A DNA stretch of 64,000 nucleotides, from contig OY821743.1 of the NCBI GenBank assembly GCA_963682055.1, forward strand, positions 16,093,566 to 16,157,565, in the 5' to 3' direction. The notes beneath the pieces are model-generated. The model ran no database searches, had not been told where the DNA came from, and saw nothing but the letters and a program-made list of their open reading frames with translations. This DNA is from Primula veris (taxonomy: Eukaryota; Streptophyta; Magnoliopsida; Ericales; Primulaceae). Of this stretch, positions 45,456 through 58,204 are shown in pieces (position 1 is the stretch's first letter; every line of letters starts with the position of its first letter). A program made the translations under genes and the position numbers.

Positions 45456-46690
45456 GGGCGGAGGGAATATGAGCCCAGTGCGGCTTGTAGCCCTCACTCA
45501 ATTTTTACTTAGAAACTAATATTATACCCCTAATCTTTAATTATATTTATATAGAGAGATTATATGGACATCAGTTAATATATCAACTTGGACATTTTTT
45601 TTTGTAAAAACGCTTCAAATTAAAACTTGATTAATGCAGATCTCCACGGTTTTACGTACGACGGGAACACAAATATGCGTCTTGATTTTTTTTTTCGAGA
45701 TGTATAATAACATGTTTGGAAATTACGATAAAATTTAAAAACATGTCATTATACATCTCGCAAAAAAAAAAAAAAAAAACAAGACGCATATTTATGTTTC
45801 TGTCGTAAAATCATGTAGATTTGCATTAATCAAATGATTTGAAATGTTTTTGAAAAAAGTGTCTAATTAAATTGTTGTGCATGTAACCTTCCAATTTATA
45901 TATATGTCATTTGTTATATTTTAATGCACACACATGTTAAACAAACTCACCCACAATCAGACTTAATAATTGGTGTTTTAAAGAAAATAGTAATTGGTGA
46001 CCTCCTTTAAAAACATAGGCTACAAAAACTCGCACGCTCGTCTTCCGCTTCCACTTTCTTATTGTCTCGTGGTATTCGAACTCGTTATCTCTTACTCTCT
46101 CGTCAGTTCTTGTAAGTTTAATTAAGGGTTTTTTTTTATGCAAATTGATATATTGTATATTAGCTTGTTTACTTAAGAAGTTCAATATTTTAATTGTTCA
46201 ATTGCTTGGATACTCAAATTATTGGTTATTAATTGTTATTTACTTTCATCTTTTTACTATTTTCAACTTGTTTTAATTATATAAATTTTGTTTGGTTTTT
46301 GACTATAATTCTATGAAAAAACTTAATAAACAATCTTTTAATTTCTAATAAAAAAGAACAAACATGAGTAGTTTTTTACATAATTTGACAACACATGGCA
46401 GTCTGCTTTTGAACAAACCCGATTTTAGGACACTAAATTTGAAGATCTTTTGTTTCTTTAAAAATATTTTGTATGATCTATGTTTTACCCAACTAGTAGT
46501 TTAGCTATTGAAGTTATCATGAATCGCTTTCAAATAATGGGTAAATGGAGAGCTCGTTTGTAATTTTGGGCTTTAAATTTGATAGGTGTTATTTATCGAT
46601 TTTTTTTAAGTTGTAGTAATTATGTGTTTTTTGTTTTTTGGATTATGGACCCACTGAATAGAATTTATCGCTCCGCCCTCCCGGTTGATA
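45456..46690. mobile_element. Possible hAT-like element with CAGGGGCGGAG-type ends
   Basis: The left end reads CAGGGGCGGAGGGAATAT; the right end in complement reads GGAGGGCGGAGCGATAA. CAGTTGA before the left end and CGGTTGA after the right end could be a degraded target duplication. The interior has no transposase. The fold-back repeat at 45573-45883 lies inside. Tentative. Confidence 0.3.
45573..45883. mobile_element. Fold-back MITE with about 145-bp inverted arms
   Basis: The left arm (45573-45717) and right arm (45738-45883) are inverted copies over nearly their whole length. Shared words include TTGATTAATGCA, AAATATGCGTCTTG followed by a T-run, CGAGATGTATAAT and ACATGTTT. The spacer is about 20 bases. 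The RNA would form a long hairpin. No coding sequence. Confidence 0.8.
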
Positions 46691-47441
46691 ACTTTTTAGC
46701 CCATATGATTAATTTCTTCCGACCCAGCCCCATAAACAATGATCACATAGGTCTATTTAGTACTAAGAGCCCATATTTAAGACAATATTTCTTACCAAAA
46801 CCGCTTTAGTACCAAGCTCTGGATATCTCCATAAGAAAATATAAGCGTGACAGTCTAAAATCTCCAAATGCAGATAATGTTGAATGTGGATATTAGACTT
46901 CATTTTTTTTCCAAGTTTGAGAAAACGTAAAAACAACGTTGTTTCTCCACTTTTTAAGTTGGGAAAAAACTCAAGTTGCATACTGATGGATAGTTTTGTA
47001 AGAGCAATAAAGAAGGTGTTGGTGTTAAGCAAGTATTTGGTGGATCTTACTGGACATGTTAATTTTCACAAGAATAGCTAACTAAGCTTGATTAGGCCCA
47101 TTCTATACGTAAGTATGGCACTGACAATTAAGTGATGTGACAGGGGTGCAAAAAGTGTCTTAGAAGAAGCGATCGACACTTTGCTAAGTTTCCTATACAG
47201 TGGCGTCACTGCATGAGCATGTGCTCATTTTGCTGTCAATATCTAGAGAAGTATCCGCTCCCTCTAGATATCAAATCATGCATGGCTGCGTTTTTGGTAA
47301 GAATTCATGACAAACTTTGCTCTCAAATATAAAAATACATAATCTGGAATTTATGTTAGTTCGTGAGAGAGAGAGAAGTGAGTTGATGGAAGTAAGGGAT
47401 CGAGTGAGAATGAGTCATTGCTCCATTACAGTACTTATTAG
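46691..47441. other. Intergenic, no gene assigned
   Basis: No supported coding sequence; may hold upstream parts of the disrupted gene at 47442, but I see no clear exon. Confidence 0.4.
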
Positions 47442-47583
47442 GTTGATCACGGGTTTATTGCTGGAAATGAGGAGCAATTCACGTCGATGCAGACAAATGC
47501 AAGTCTCAAGGAGGATGTGGAGCAAATGAAGGAAGCTTTGAGAAAGAAAGAACAAAAAAATTCTCGTAGACCAGAAGAGCTTT
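47442..47583 (+). pseudogene. Exon-like fragment cut by the CACTA element
   Basis: After TTACTTATTAG (a plausible acceptor) the frame GTT GAT CAC is open and encodes FIAGNEEQFTSMQTNASLKE, then DVEQMKEALRKKEQ, a charged helical segment, up to the CACTA insertion at 47584. Past the element the frame would continue at 51927 for about a dozen codons and end. The gene is not recognised; it may be host or an older transposase remnant. Confidence 0.4.
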
Positions 47584-50500
47584 CACTACAAGAAAATTGA
47601 CAGTTGGCAACAGAATATTCTGTTTGTATTTGAGCAATTTTGTTGCTGATCGGTGATCGGCAACAGATTATCAACATAAACTACTATGATACTGTTTGGC
47701 TTGTGGCTGATTTTTAGTAACACTTATGTTGTTACTAATTCCAGTCAGCAACATAATTGTAACAAGTTTATTCTGTTGCCACTTATATGTATAGTGCAAC
47801 ACATTTTGCAACACATCTGTAACACATACATATTGTTGCAAATCAGTTACAATTTTGAGCTAAATTATTTTATTATATAATTACTTGTAGCTACTCATGT
47901 CGGTATTATGTTGCTATTTCTTTATTTTATTTATTTATTTAAAGCTTATAGTATGTTGCTATATTATTATTTAAATATCAAATATTTAAACAAAAATTAA
48001 TCAAAAGACAAATTAACATTAATTGAATTTATTATCCATACAATCCCCAAAACAAACATGAAACAACCTATACACATTCTCGCATAGATTTCAACATTAT
48101 GAAAGCTATTATGCACTACAACCCAAAACTACCAGTAACAAATCTAAAAGTTTCACAAGTAAACAAATTTCCAAATAACACTAATCCATAGCGGCCGCGA
48201 ACTTGATGCACCTGTCCTAGAGTTAGAGCCAAGAAAAGATGAGTTTGATGATCCGAAGCTGTAGATGGAGCCTTCATGATTCATCTTCATACCAGCAACA
48301 AACTAAATAAATATAAAATTATCATCGGAATATCGGTCTTCTTCAACATATGAGATAACTTCGGTTTTTTGGCTTGAATGTCGTCAATAGCTGAAAAGAA
48401 TACATAAGTAACATATTTAAAAACATGTGATATCAAACACAACAAACTAGCCTTTTTTTACCGATTAATCACTTCAACTGAAAACTAAACGATATGTAGC
48501 ATCTTTGCAGTTTTCTGTAAAAGAGCTCAACGTCATTTTGAAAGTTACCAAAAAGACGTAGCACTTTGATTTCAGTTTAAAGCATTTAGTATTCGATACA
48601 GCAAAAACCACAAAATTAAGTACATTCAGAACAACTCAATATATACTAATAATGACTTGAATGTAGAAAATTGGGGATTTTGTAGTGTACATTCAAACTA
48701 TAAACTAGAAAAAGAACCTGCGTATATAAACTAGTTTAAAGTACACAAACTGAAACAAAGGGCATGCAAACATATACGAGTAATACTTTACTATGTTCAA
48801 ACTAATTTATACTTCGAAATCACAAACATTTCTAACATCTGCATTAAGCTAGAGCAGCCTAGTTTTAAATAAATTATAAGAGCGAAATGACCTGCGAATA
48901 TAATATAGTCAATTATCAACGAGCATGCCCACATCACCCACGAGCACCTGGACCGTATAAACAAGAATCACCGCTTTCAGAAGAACTATCATCAACTGAA
49001 TGTAATCTTCACATCTACTTACAAAAGATGTAGTATTCAATTGCTTGCAATTTGCAAACAAACCAACCTAAGATAAGATGAAAAAATAAAGGGCATAAAA
49101 GGTTTGTTTGTTAGGAAATTTGACATTTTAACCAAGCAAAAATTAACACAAATATGAAGTACTTTTTTTCCAGCTTTTCAAGATAACTTGTATATGTGTA
49201 CACTTGTATCTAATGCCTGAGCGTATGTTGAACGTATGTGTATCAAAGGTGTGTTCTTGTATGTTTTTAAAGTCAAATTGTTCTGAGTTTTAATCTTTTT
49301 TAATACTTACTGCATTGGATTCAGGAAGGAAATTAACAAAACCATATGGATTTGTGAAGCCAATTTCAAGCAATATAGAAAGAATACATAAAATCCTAAC
49401 ACAAGATAGGGAACAGATGTATACTAAATCTTCTTAAATGACACTTACTTTAGAGAATTTTCGTTCAAAATGCCTGGAGGAGCAACTATCGAAAAGAATA
49501 TAATTGCAATGTGAAACTGCGTACAAGCAAATTGATAGTATTAAGGCTCTCGGAGAATCTGTAAAGAAGACATTAAGAATAAGTTTTGATTTATGGCAAA
49601 AGAAAAAGATATCTTACACAATAAAACAAGAAAAATGACCCCAAACATCAAAGCATTATAACTATTACTCCTACAAGAGATCCACAACTAAATTAGCATC
49701 CATAAAGAAGTTTCAGGATACAAAGTGGTTCTGCTCAATGCATAGCTTATCAAAATACATTAATACCATTCAGGAGAATAGGTACATGTTATTACGAGGT
49801 TACGCTGCAACTTAAATACTAACAAAAGATTCAAATTTTGGGGGTAATTTAAGCTTTAGATATATAAGAACATCCATTCAAAGATTAGAAAAACAGAAAG
49901 AAAGAAATAAAGACATACACAAACAGGGTACATGGTAATACACAAAACTTCCACATACAATCAAACATTAGAATATAGATACAGATATACATGATTTGAA
50001 ATTGGAAAATTCTAAAATCAACTTATTTGATTGTAACAATTAGACCAATTACAGTTATAAACCATTAAATACAAAGTATCTGAATTCAAACTAAAATAAA
50101 CACATCAAACCATACTTGTAGAAAGTCCAAACAATAAATAAACACAAAAGCTGGAAAAAAGTAACATATCTAAACAAATATTGATCAATAATAAATAGAC
50201 GATTATCATAAGCAAGCAAACACAAACGTGTATATAAAGAGGGAAGATAGAGAGAGAGAGAGAGAGAGACCTATGAGCAAAAAGACTGGAGCGGCGGAAA
50301 TATAATATTTAGGGCTTGTTTTGTTTTTGAGCAGAGAGAGAACACTCTGCTGCACATTGTGTATTTTATTATCTAAGAATTGATAAGAAATAGGGGGAGA
50401 AATGTGCAAAACAAAAATGAAAGGGTGAAATCTTGAAATTGAAATAAAAAGGGGGGAAATCTCAAAATAAAAAGGGGGGAAGGGATTTAGTATTTGGAGG

Positions 50501-51926
50501 CTTGGAGTCCATATTTATCAAATAAATCAAAATTTTCGAAAATAAGTCATAATTTTGCTTAATTTTATATGCATATATATATAATTTTTACAAAAAATAG
50601 TATGCGAAAAGTAATGATTACTTGTTACGAGTAGAGCCGAGGTTCATGAGTATGACTCGGATCATTAGAGTTTAACGAGTCTGGCTCGAATCATTAGAGT
50701 TTAACGAGGCTGACTCGGATCATTAGAACTTAACAAGGCTAACTCGGATCATTAGAGCTTAACGAGGCTAACTTGGATCATTAGAGTTTCACAAGCCTAA
50801 TTATCACTAACCCGAACTTTTCAAATAAGTCATGAGCATAGTTTGAACTTGTTTTGTTATACTAATCAAGAGTCGATGCGAGCTTGGAAAAGTATTCTAA
50901 GTCCACTTAGTTGAGGAGCTAGAATGAGGCTCGCGATGGATACAATCACCCTCACATCACGAATAATTCTATCAATATGTGTATATTTTACATATAAATT
51001 TAGTTTATTAGCCTCCCGCTTTTTTCTTTGAATTACAACACCCCTATATACGAACCACTAGCCTCACTCATAAGTCCACTTGCATCGAGCCGAACTCGAC
51101 TCTTTTGCAACCCTAATCGTATTCATTGTCATTCGTTGAATTCGAGAAGCTTGCTATTAACATTAGTTCATCTTGATTGGTAGCTATATGGATTTGATAG
51201 TCTTGTTTAAGGGTTTATGGGTATTCGTTTGCTTTGACTTGGTATTTAGATAAATTAGGGACCAAACCACTTGAAAATGATTGGTTTGGTTATATTTGAT
51301 CTAAAACAAATTAAGGGACCAAACGACACTTTACCAAAGAATCACTAATCAGGGATTAAAAACTTACAACTTGTAATGGATTTTTACTCGAGGTTATAGT
51401 AGACATAGCCATGAGGCAAAAGAAGTAATTGGAATGAATTGAAATACACAAAAAGAAAATTACGAGGGAAATTTCTTTTAACATTAAGTACTATCTATCA
51501 TCACGTAGAATTTTGTAGATATAAATATAAGTATATATATATATATATATATATGCACACAATACAATAATATGTCGACCGCCTTATAGCAACAAAAAAC
51601 GTGTGTTACAAAATAGTGATAAATCATCTTATCATATGTTGTAAACAATAAATATAGCAACATATTTTATGTTGCTAATTTTTATGGGGATATCGTGTTG
51701 CTGATTTGATGGTAAATTTGCTGCTGATTTTATTCGAAAAATTGTAACACTTTGTTAGCAACATATAAGAGTGATGCTAAATTTAAGTTGCTAAATAGTT
51801 GGTGATTCTGTTACTAAATGCATCATACTGTTTTTGTTGCTGTTTTGTTAGTATTATATTACTAATCAGCAACATAAATTTTCTCCTTATTTTCTTTTGT
51901 TGCTAAGGGACAAATTTCTTGTAGTG
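47584..51926. mobile_element. Non-autonomous CACTA (En/Spm) transposon, 4343 bp
   Basis: The left end is CACTACAAGAAAATTGAC and the right end, in complement, CACTACAAGAAATTTGTC: the CACTA terminal inverted repeat. The target duplication is TTT (47581-47583 and 51927-51929), the expected 3 bp. Both subterminal regions (about 350 bases each) carry many copies of GTTGC(T) / (A)GCAAC in both orientations, the usual binding sites of CACTA transposase. The interior has no long ORF; it is a non-autonomous copy that may hold captured sequence. Confidence 0.9.
50654..50798. repeat. Minisatellite, five units of exactly 29 bp, inside the CACTA element
   Basis: Units of (G/A)ACTCGGATCATTAGAGTTT-AACGAGGCT start at 50654, 50683, 50712, 50741 and 50770. 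It lies in a segment whose right side (about 51085-51115) has CGAGCCGAACTCGACTC, like a hAT MITE end, so a nested element is possible. Confidence 0.85.
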
Positions 51927-51929
51927 TTT

Positions 51930-52976
51930 TTGCGTACATATATATTGCAGATGCCTCTTGTTTTGTGTGACTTTTGTTATAATTTCACCTTGCATTGCGA
52001 CCTTAGTACTAGTTTGTCATAGAAGTGTAGTTAATTAAGATGTAATATATTTTGGATATATTGCAGCCTTGTATATAAGCTGTGTTTGTGTAGGCAAAAA
52101 TGTATATGCATAGTAGTATCAAGTATGGATCTATGTAAAAACTGGGTTAAGGCTGCCCATTATGTAAAATGAAAGTTTGGAGCCGGATTCTTTCCCTCTT
52201 TAGTTAAAAACACACACTAAAAATACTTTGTTTTTTAAGTTCCAGCTTATTTTCAACCAAAAGAAAAAAAAAGTTCCAGCTAAGAAACCAGTTTTTGGTT
52301 TAGTTATTTCTCCATAAAAATACGAGACTTTGTGGGTATGCCCCTTTGTACATGGAAATAAATGTCCGTAGCTCAGCAATTATAAAAACTAAAATTTGAA
52401 ACCAAATTAAATAATCAAAGGAAAACGCCAATATAATACACATGCATCCTGTACGTTTCAAAATGAGTTATCCAAATGGTTTGGGACCATACTATAAAGT
52501 ATGAAGCATGACATTAGAGCTCAATAATATGCAACAATAACAACAGACTATATATTAGTTGTTCAATAATTGACGTCTCAAAGTAATGGTTCTTGTTCTT
52601 CAAAGTATATAGTATAAAAATATAAAATTCCCTATCAAGCTTAACAGCTCATGATAAGATCGATATAGCTAGGTGTTTATACACTTCGAAAAGTTTGTGG
52701 AGAATCAAATGGGCGACCCCATATAGGACCAATCAAAAGTAATCCGGTTCTAGTGCAGGCAACCCTACTATCATAAAAATGAAGTTTTATTAAATTTAAG
52801 TTTTATGTCTGTTGATAATACATTCCAAATATTAGTGTCCCCATTACTAGTAGAAGCTAAGAGCATACTATTGGGAGCCATGACACCTCTATAATTGCTT
52901 TTTTTTTTAATATGTATTTTTATTAAAATATGTTAGAAATGGTGATTTGATACCTCTTATATTTTTTTCCCACTTA
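51930..52976. other. Intergenic, no gene seen
   Basis: The first about 50 bases may be the 3' end of the gene broken by the CACTA element (see 47442). The rest is AT-rich, without a supported feature. Confidence 0.4.
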
Positions 52977-54112
52977 ATGGTCTCGTTTGGTCGCGTCTTT
53001 TATGTTCAAAAGTATACTTTTTGTAAGTGAGTTGAAAAGTATATTTTTTTCTGTTTATTTTTTGGTAAGTAAATGTTGTTTGGTGAATTCCGTAAAAGTA
53101 TATTTTTCATTAAAAATGTTGCTTGGTAAAATATGTTTACTTTTACTTTTTGAGTAAAAATGAATTGTTTATTTCGATTAATAGAATAAAGCAAAATAAT
53201 TAACTAGGAAAAAAACATTTCATTATTTAAAGATTAAAAAATACACAATTAGAAAAATATAATGATTTTTACTTTGATAAGTAAGATGAAAGTTACTTTT
53301 AATAACTAGCAAAAATAGTGTGGTGATTTCATGTACTTTTACTTCTTTTTTTTTTAAAGGCCATTAATATAGCTTTCATATTAATCATTTTACAACTTAA
53401 ATAAATTACAGCACGTAAGGTTAATAAAATAGACTTGAAATTGACAAAACTACATAATTAACAGTTTGTTCTTTGGCTTTTATAAAAGCATACTTTTATA
53501 GAAAATTTTGTTTGGCAAAATCTGGTACTCTTACTTTTTTTAGTTTAAAAATATATTATTTGAATTTTTTTTTAAAATTTATTCCATTTGAAAAAATACT
53601 GTCTCGCTAAAGATACTTTTTAAAAGAATAGCAAAAAAATATTAAAATAGCACTACAAAACTTATAAAAGTAAAAAAGTAACGTCAAGTTACCAAGTTAT
53701 TTTTTCAAACTAAATTTAAACTATAGTTTAACAAAAATGAACCAACATCAGAATAAATTAAAAATATTCTTAAAAAAAATAATAGTAAATTTGTAAATGA
53801 GGAATTAAAGAACAAGTTACAGAGAAAATGAGACGCTACGTGTGTCCCTCAAAAACAAAAGAGTATAAAAGAGAAAATAGCAAGAATATAAGTTGTTTAT
53901 AAACAATAACAATGTTTTACAAAATCTAAATAGTTATCAGATTTGACTTTCTCTGGTAAAAGCATGATGTAACTTATTTTTGAAAAGCTTATTTATACAC
54001 CTTTATTTTTAAAAAAAACATTACTTATTTAATGACAACCAAACACAGTTTACTTATTATAAGTAAAATGGTCCAAATGTATGCTTTTGATGGACAACCA
54101 AATAACCCCAAT
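52977..54112. mobile_element. Possible TIR element, about 1.1 kb
   Basis: The left end GGTCTCGTTTGGTCGCGTC and the right end in complement (GGGGTTATTTGGTTGTCC) are imperfect inverted repeats, extending into CAAAAGTATAC / CAAAAGCATAC. The interior repeats related words (GTAAGTAAA, AAAAGTATA) and is non-coding. Superfamily not determined. Confidence 0.4.
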
Positions 54113-54187
54113 ATAATTGATTAGATTACGTAAGTTTGGGATCCGACGAGTCATTCATAACTTCATCCCTCCCGATAACTAAATGTT

Positions 54188-54304
54188 TCTATGGATGGGC
54201 CCTTTTCCCGTTTGATATCCACAATAGACTATTCATAATAATATGATTCTCTGGATGGGCCCTTTTCCCGTTTGGTATATAGACGATTCATAATAATATG
54301 GTAT
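54188..54304. repeat. Tandem duplication, two 60-bp units
   Basis: GGATGGGCCCTTTTCCCGTT recurs 60 bases later with the following ATTCATAATAATATG also repeated. Confidence 0.85.
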
Positions 54305-55737
54305 GTTGGGAAATAAATGGTCTTCAAAATTGACATATCTATAAGTTTAGATGTCCCACAAGAAAGGTTTTGCACCCTCTCCATTAGCCAATGTTATACA
54401 AGAAACAAATAGGAGTTGTACCTAATAGTAATTGGTATCAAATAAAAGTTGAGGACTCGAAGGAAGATCGATCACTATCGGGACTTTTGTAAAAGTAGAT
54501 AATAATAAAAATGATAATTCCCTTTACAAATTATGTTCATCTTAAGAATAGAAAGGATACTTGCATTTATATTTTTTCTAATCAGAAAGAAAGTATTACT
54601 TGGTACGGAGTATTATTCATATACAGAAATACCATTAGATATATCCATGGATCACGATAAAGAGACATAAATTTATGTATTTGAGAGTAGGAGACTGCCT
54701 TAAGTTTGGGATAATTAGCTGATGGTGCAAAGGCGTGCAAGGAGTTCGAGTGTACAAGTTCAAATAAAATTTCTAAAATAAATATTATAAGAAAATGTCA
54801 TGGTAGAAACTCATTTTTGTTATTTATATTGTTAAAATGAGTGTCGCTAAGTTTTATGAATAATATATCAACTAATTATGTTGCTAAAATTTAATATCAC
54901 TCGTATTTAACAAAAAACAAAAAGTAAGTTGATATACTAATATTTTCCATGAGTAGAAAGATTATGTTATAATAATACAAAGTATATATGGATGAAACAT
55001 AAATTTTAAATACAAATAAAAAAGATATATTAAAGTGAGGGATAAATAGAGGATTATTATTGTAGTTCAACCCGCCAAACCATAAACATAATATATGTGT
55101 TGGAAGTTTCAGAACAAATAAAGCACTACCATATCTTTCTTTCCTTGATCAATAGTGTAGCGCGTCTTTTTTATAATCAATATCCCTCATATTTTAACTT
55201 TTGTAGTTAATGTGTTATTTTATAATACTATTAGAGTATCAATCACTTCTACCAACAAAATAAAATAAATTTTAGGACAATAGAATCGTGCAAACTCTCA
55301 CATTTTCCCCAATTCAAAATTGAAGTATATAGGTGATTATTTTGAAGTTAAAAAAAGTGCTTAAATATCAAGATAAATTTATGTAAACTAGGATTTGAAG
55401 TAAAAGGCATACAAGTATTGTAGTAGAATACAATGCAATAATAAGTAAAGGAAAAAACAGCTGTTCCCAATTTAAAAATTAATTAAGTATAGATCCCTGT
55501 TTGTTTGTGCGAAATGCAATTGTTTACTTGATTCGTTTTGTTTGCGATGATCGATATAAACGATGGAAATGTGAGCTAAGGGGGGGTTTATTAAAAACTG
55601 GACTCTACCTTCGTACTTCTATACCATTGGTATCATGATCAGTATCCAAAAATGTCCATTTATTGGCTAGCTACAGCCAAAATCCGTTGCGCAAAGCTGT
55701 GGCTAGCTAATTGACAAAGTCCTTGGGTAATCGTTTA
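54305..55737. other. Intergenic, no gene seen
   Basis: AT-rich. TGGTACGGAGTATTA near 54600 resembles a degenerate Stowaway end without a partner. Confidence 0.5.
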
Positions 55738-57113
55738 TAAGGCTATGTTTGTTTTGGGATAAAACGGGGGTAAACAAACATTTACGGCTAAAATAGATTT
55801 TCCGGGTGATTGGTTTATTAACGTAAAACATTTTTTTTGGAAAAACTTTTCCCACATATCCAGTAAAATTGGGAAAAACGATTACCCCGTAAATAAAGTT
55901 GTAAACGGTTTACGGAGGCTCTCTCTGTATTATTTCTAATACTAGTATTATAACTATTATTAATTATAGGTCTATTCTTTCAAAATTATTTAATAATTAG
56001 TCCAATTCTATCTACAAACCAATAAAAAAAGGAAAAAACACGAAAAATTCTAAAAAATAACAAACAAAAAAAAAAAATAATAAAAATCCAAAAAATCTAA
56101 AAAACCCAAGAAAATTTGAAAAAGGTAAAATCTAATTAACTAATATAAATATAAATAAATAGGAAAAAATGGAAAAAATAAAACAAAAAATTCCGAAAAA
56201 TCTAAAAAACCCAAGAAAATTTGAAAAAGATAAAATCTAATTAACCAATAAAAATAGGAAAAGATCTAAAAAATAACAAAAAAATGGAAAAAATAAAACA
56301 AAAAATTCCGAAAAATCTAAAAAACCCAAGAAAATTTGAAAAAGCTAAAATCTAATTAACCAATAAAAATATAAATAAATACGAAAAAATCTAAAAAAAT
56401 AACAAAAAAAAGGAAAAAATAAAACAAAAAATTCCGAAAAATCTAAAAAACCCAAGAAAATTTGAAAAAGCTAAAATCTAATTAACCAATAAAAATATAA
56501 ATAAATAGGAAAAAATCTAAAAAATAACAAAAAAAAATGGAAAAAATAAAACAAAAAATTCTGAAAAATCTAAAAAACCCAAGAAAATTTGAAAAAGCTA
56601 AAAAAAGTCAATAATATCTTCTATACTTATAATTTTATAAGTTTATATGTTGAAAAATTATAAGTTATTATAAGTGACGTATATGAAATAAAATATGTGT
56701 TTAAGTTAAGTTTTCTATACATGTTGACGAAGTTCCTTTCAGAAAAGTAGACAAACTTTTAGCTTTTTTTCCGTCAAAATAATTGTGATTTTAATCACTA
56801 ATGTTTTTAAACTTTCACGAACTTATTCATTTTTGTGACTTTTAGTTAATTTTTGTGACTTTTAGCTAATTTTTGATTTTTTCATCTTAAAATATTTTGT
56901 TTAAAGTATGAACAATGTTTATTTATTTATGCATCGAATTTGTCTAATTTAAATAACTAATAGATTTTTGAATTTCAAAAGAATTCCCATGGGAAACCTT
57001 TGACGCATCAAACACCCGTAAATAAAATACAGACAAAAGTTTACATCGTAAAACTTTACCCGAAAAACATTTTCCCTTCGTAAATATTTTATTACGAAAC
57101 AAACAGAGCCTAA
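55738..57113. mobile_element. Possible TIR element, about 1.4 kb, carrying a minisatellite
   Basis: The left end AGGCTATGTTTGTTTTGGG and the right end in complement AGGCTCTGTTTGTTTCGTA are inverted repeats; both continue into ATAAAA and similar TTTACG / CGGG words. No clear target duplication. The interior (56030-56605) is an A-rich minisatellite. No transposase. Confidence 0.5.
56030..56605. repeat. A-rich minisatellite, about five units of 105-125 bp
   Basis: The phrase CTAAAAAACCCAAGAAAATT, followed by TGAAAAAG, recurs at about 56096, 56201, 56318, 56443 and 56570, embedded in repeated AATAAAACAAAAAATTCCG and AATATAAATAAAT blocks. One strand is extremely purine/A-rich. Confidence 0.85.
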
Positions 57114-57349
57114 ATGATAAACCAATATCGGTAAACAAACGGCCGTAACACAAAAGATCCGTCAATATACTAACATCTTTTTAGCGTTCTAAACTAATAG
57201 TACTAATATAATTATACTAGTAATAGTTGTCCACGCGTTGCGTGTGCGATACGTAGTGATATAGATATGATCCCGACAAATAAATTTAATATTTTTTTAA
57301 AAATTTAAATATCGAATGATTAAATATAATTAATTAACAATTAACATAA

Positions 57350-57597
57350 TGTTTTACTCTTATAAAAAATACATAACGATTTTGTTTGGAATATAAATAT
57401 GTGTGAAAAATAACATTTTTTAAGTTATTTATGTATTTGAATTGAGTGATGACATTTAAAAGTAATTACAATATGTTTTACTCTTATAAAAAATACATAA
57501 CGATTTTGTTTGGAATATAAATATGTGTGAAAAATAACATTTTTTAAGTTATTTATGTATTTGAATTGAATGATGACATTTAAGAGTAATTACAATA
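57350..57597. repeat. Tandem duplication, two 124-bp units
   Basis: 57350-57473 and 57474-57597 differ at only two or three positions, so the duplication is recent. Confidence 0.92.
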
Positions 57598-57740
57598 TTA
57601 GAGTGAAGATATTTTTAAAAATTTTGAACAAAATTTGGCAGTTTCAAAATGCTTGGATTGACTTATATTAATAGTATGATGATATGATAAAGAAGATTTC
57701 AATTAATAGGTGCATACTACCTAGTGAAGATATGCATGCA

Positions 57741-58020
57741 CCTCTGGCTAATTTACATAATCTTTCTTGCATATCGTTTGTATAAATACCGAAATTACAA
57801 ACTTAGGACACGTATCTCTGGCTAATTTACACAATCTATCTTGCATGTGGTTACATCTGAATTTGCATATCGTTTGTATAAATACCGAAATTACAAACTT
57901 AGGACACGTACCTCTGGCTAATTTACATAATCTATCTTGTATGTGGTTACATCTGAATTTGCATATCGTTTGTATAAATACCGAAATTATAAACTTAGGG
58001 CATGTATTTCTGACCAATTT
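57741..58020. repeat. Tandem repeat of 96 bp, about three units
   Basis: CTCTGGCTAATTTACA starts units at 57742, 57816, 57912 and (degenerate) about 58008. The first unit lacks 22 bases. Because 96 is a multiple of 3, both strands stay open through the array, so its ORFs are not evidence of a gene. Confidence 0.85.
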
Positions 58021-58204
58021 ACATGATCAATTTTGCATATGTGGTGAGAGAGTATTAGTACATATATACCACGAAAGTGAGAAACTTAGGCTAGTTATCA
58101 TTCCATATTTAACACAACTAACTAGTAAACAATGTGAATTAAAACATACGTATCCACAGGCTCACCAATCGCATTGCCATTTCTTGAAGAACATAAATTT
58201 GTAA

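Noticed and set aside
57748..58204. Repeat protein encoded on either strand across the 96-bp array
   Set aside because: Period divisible by three keeps frames open by chance; no start, promoter or homologue.
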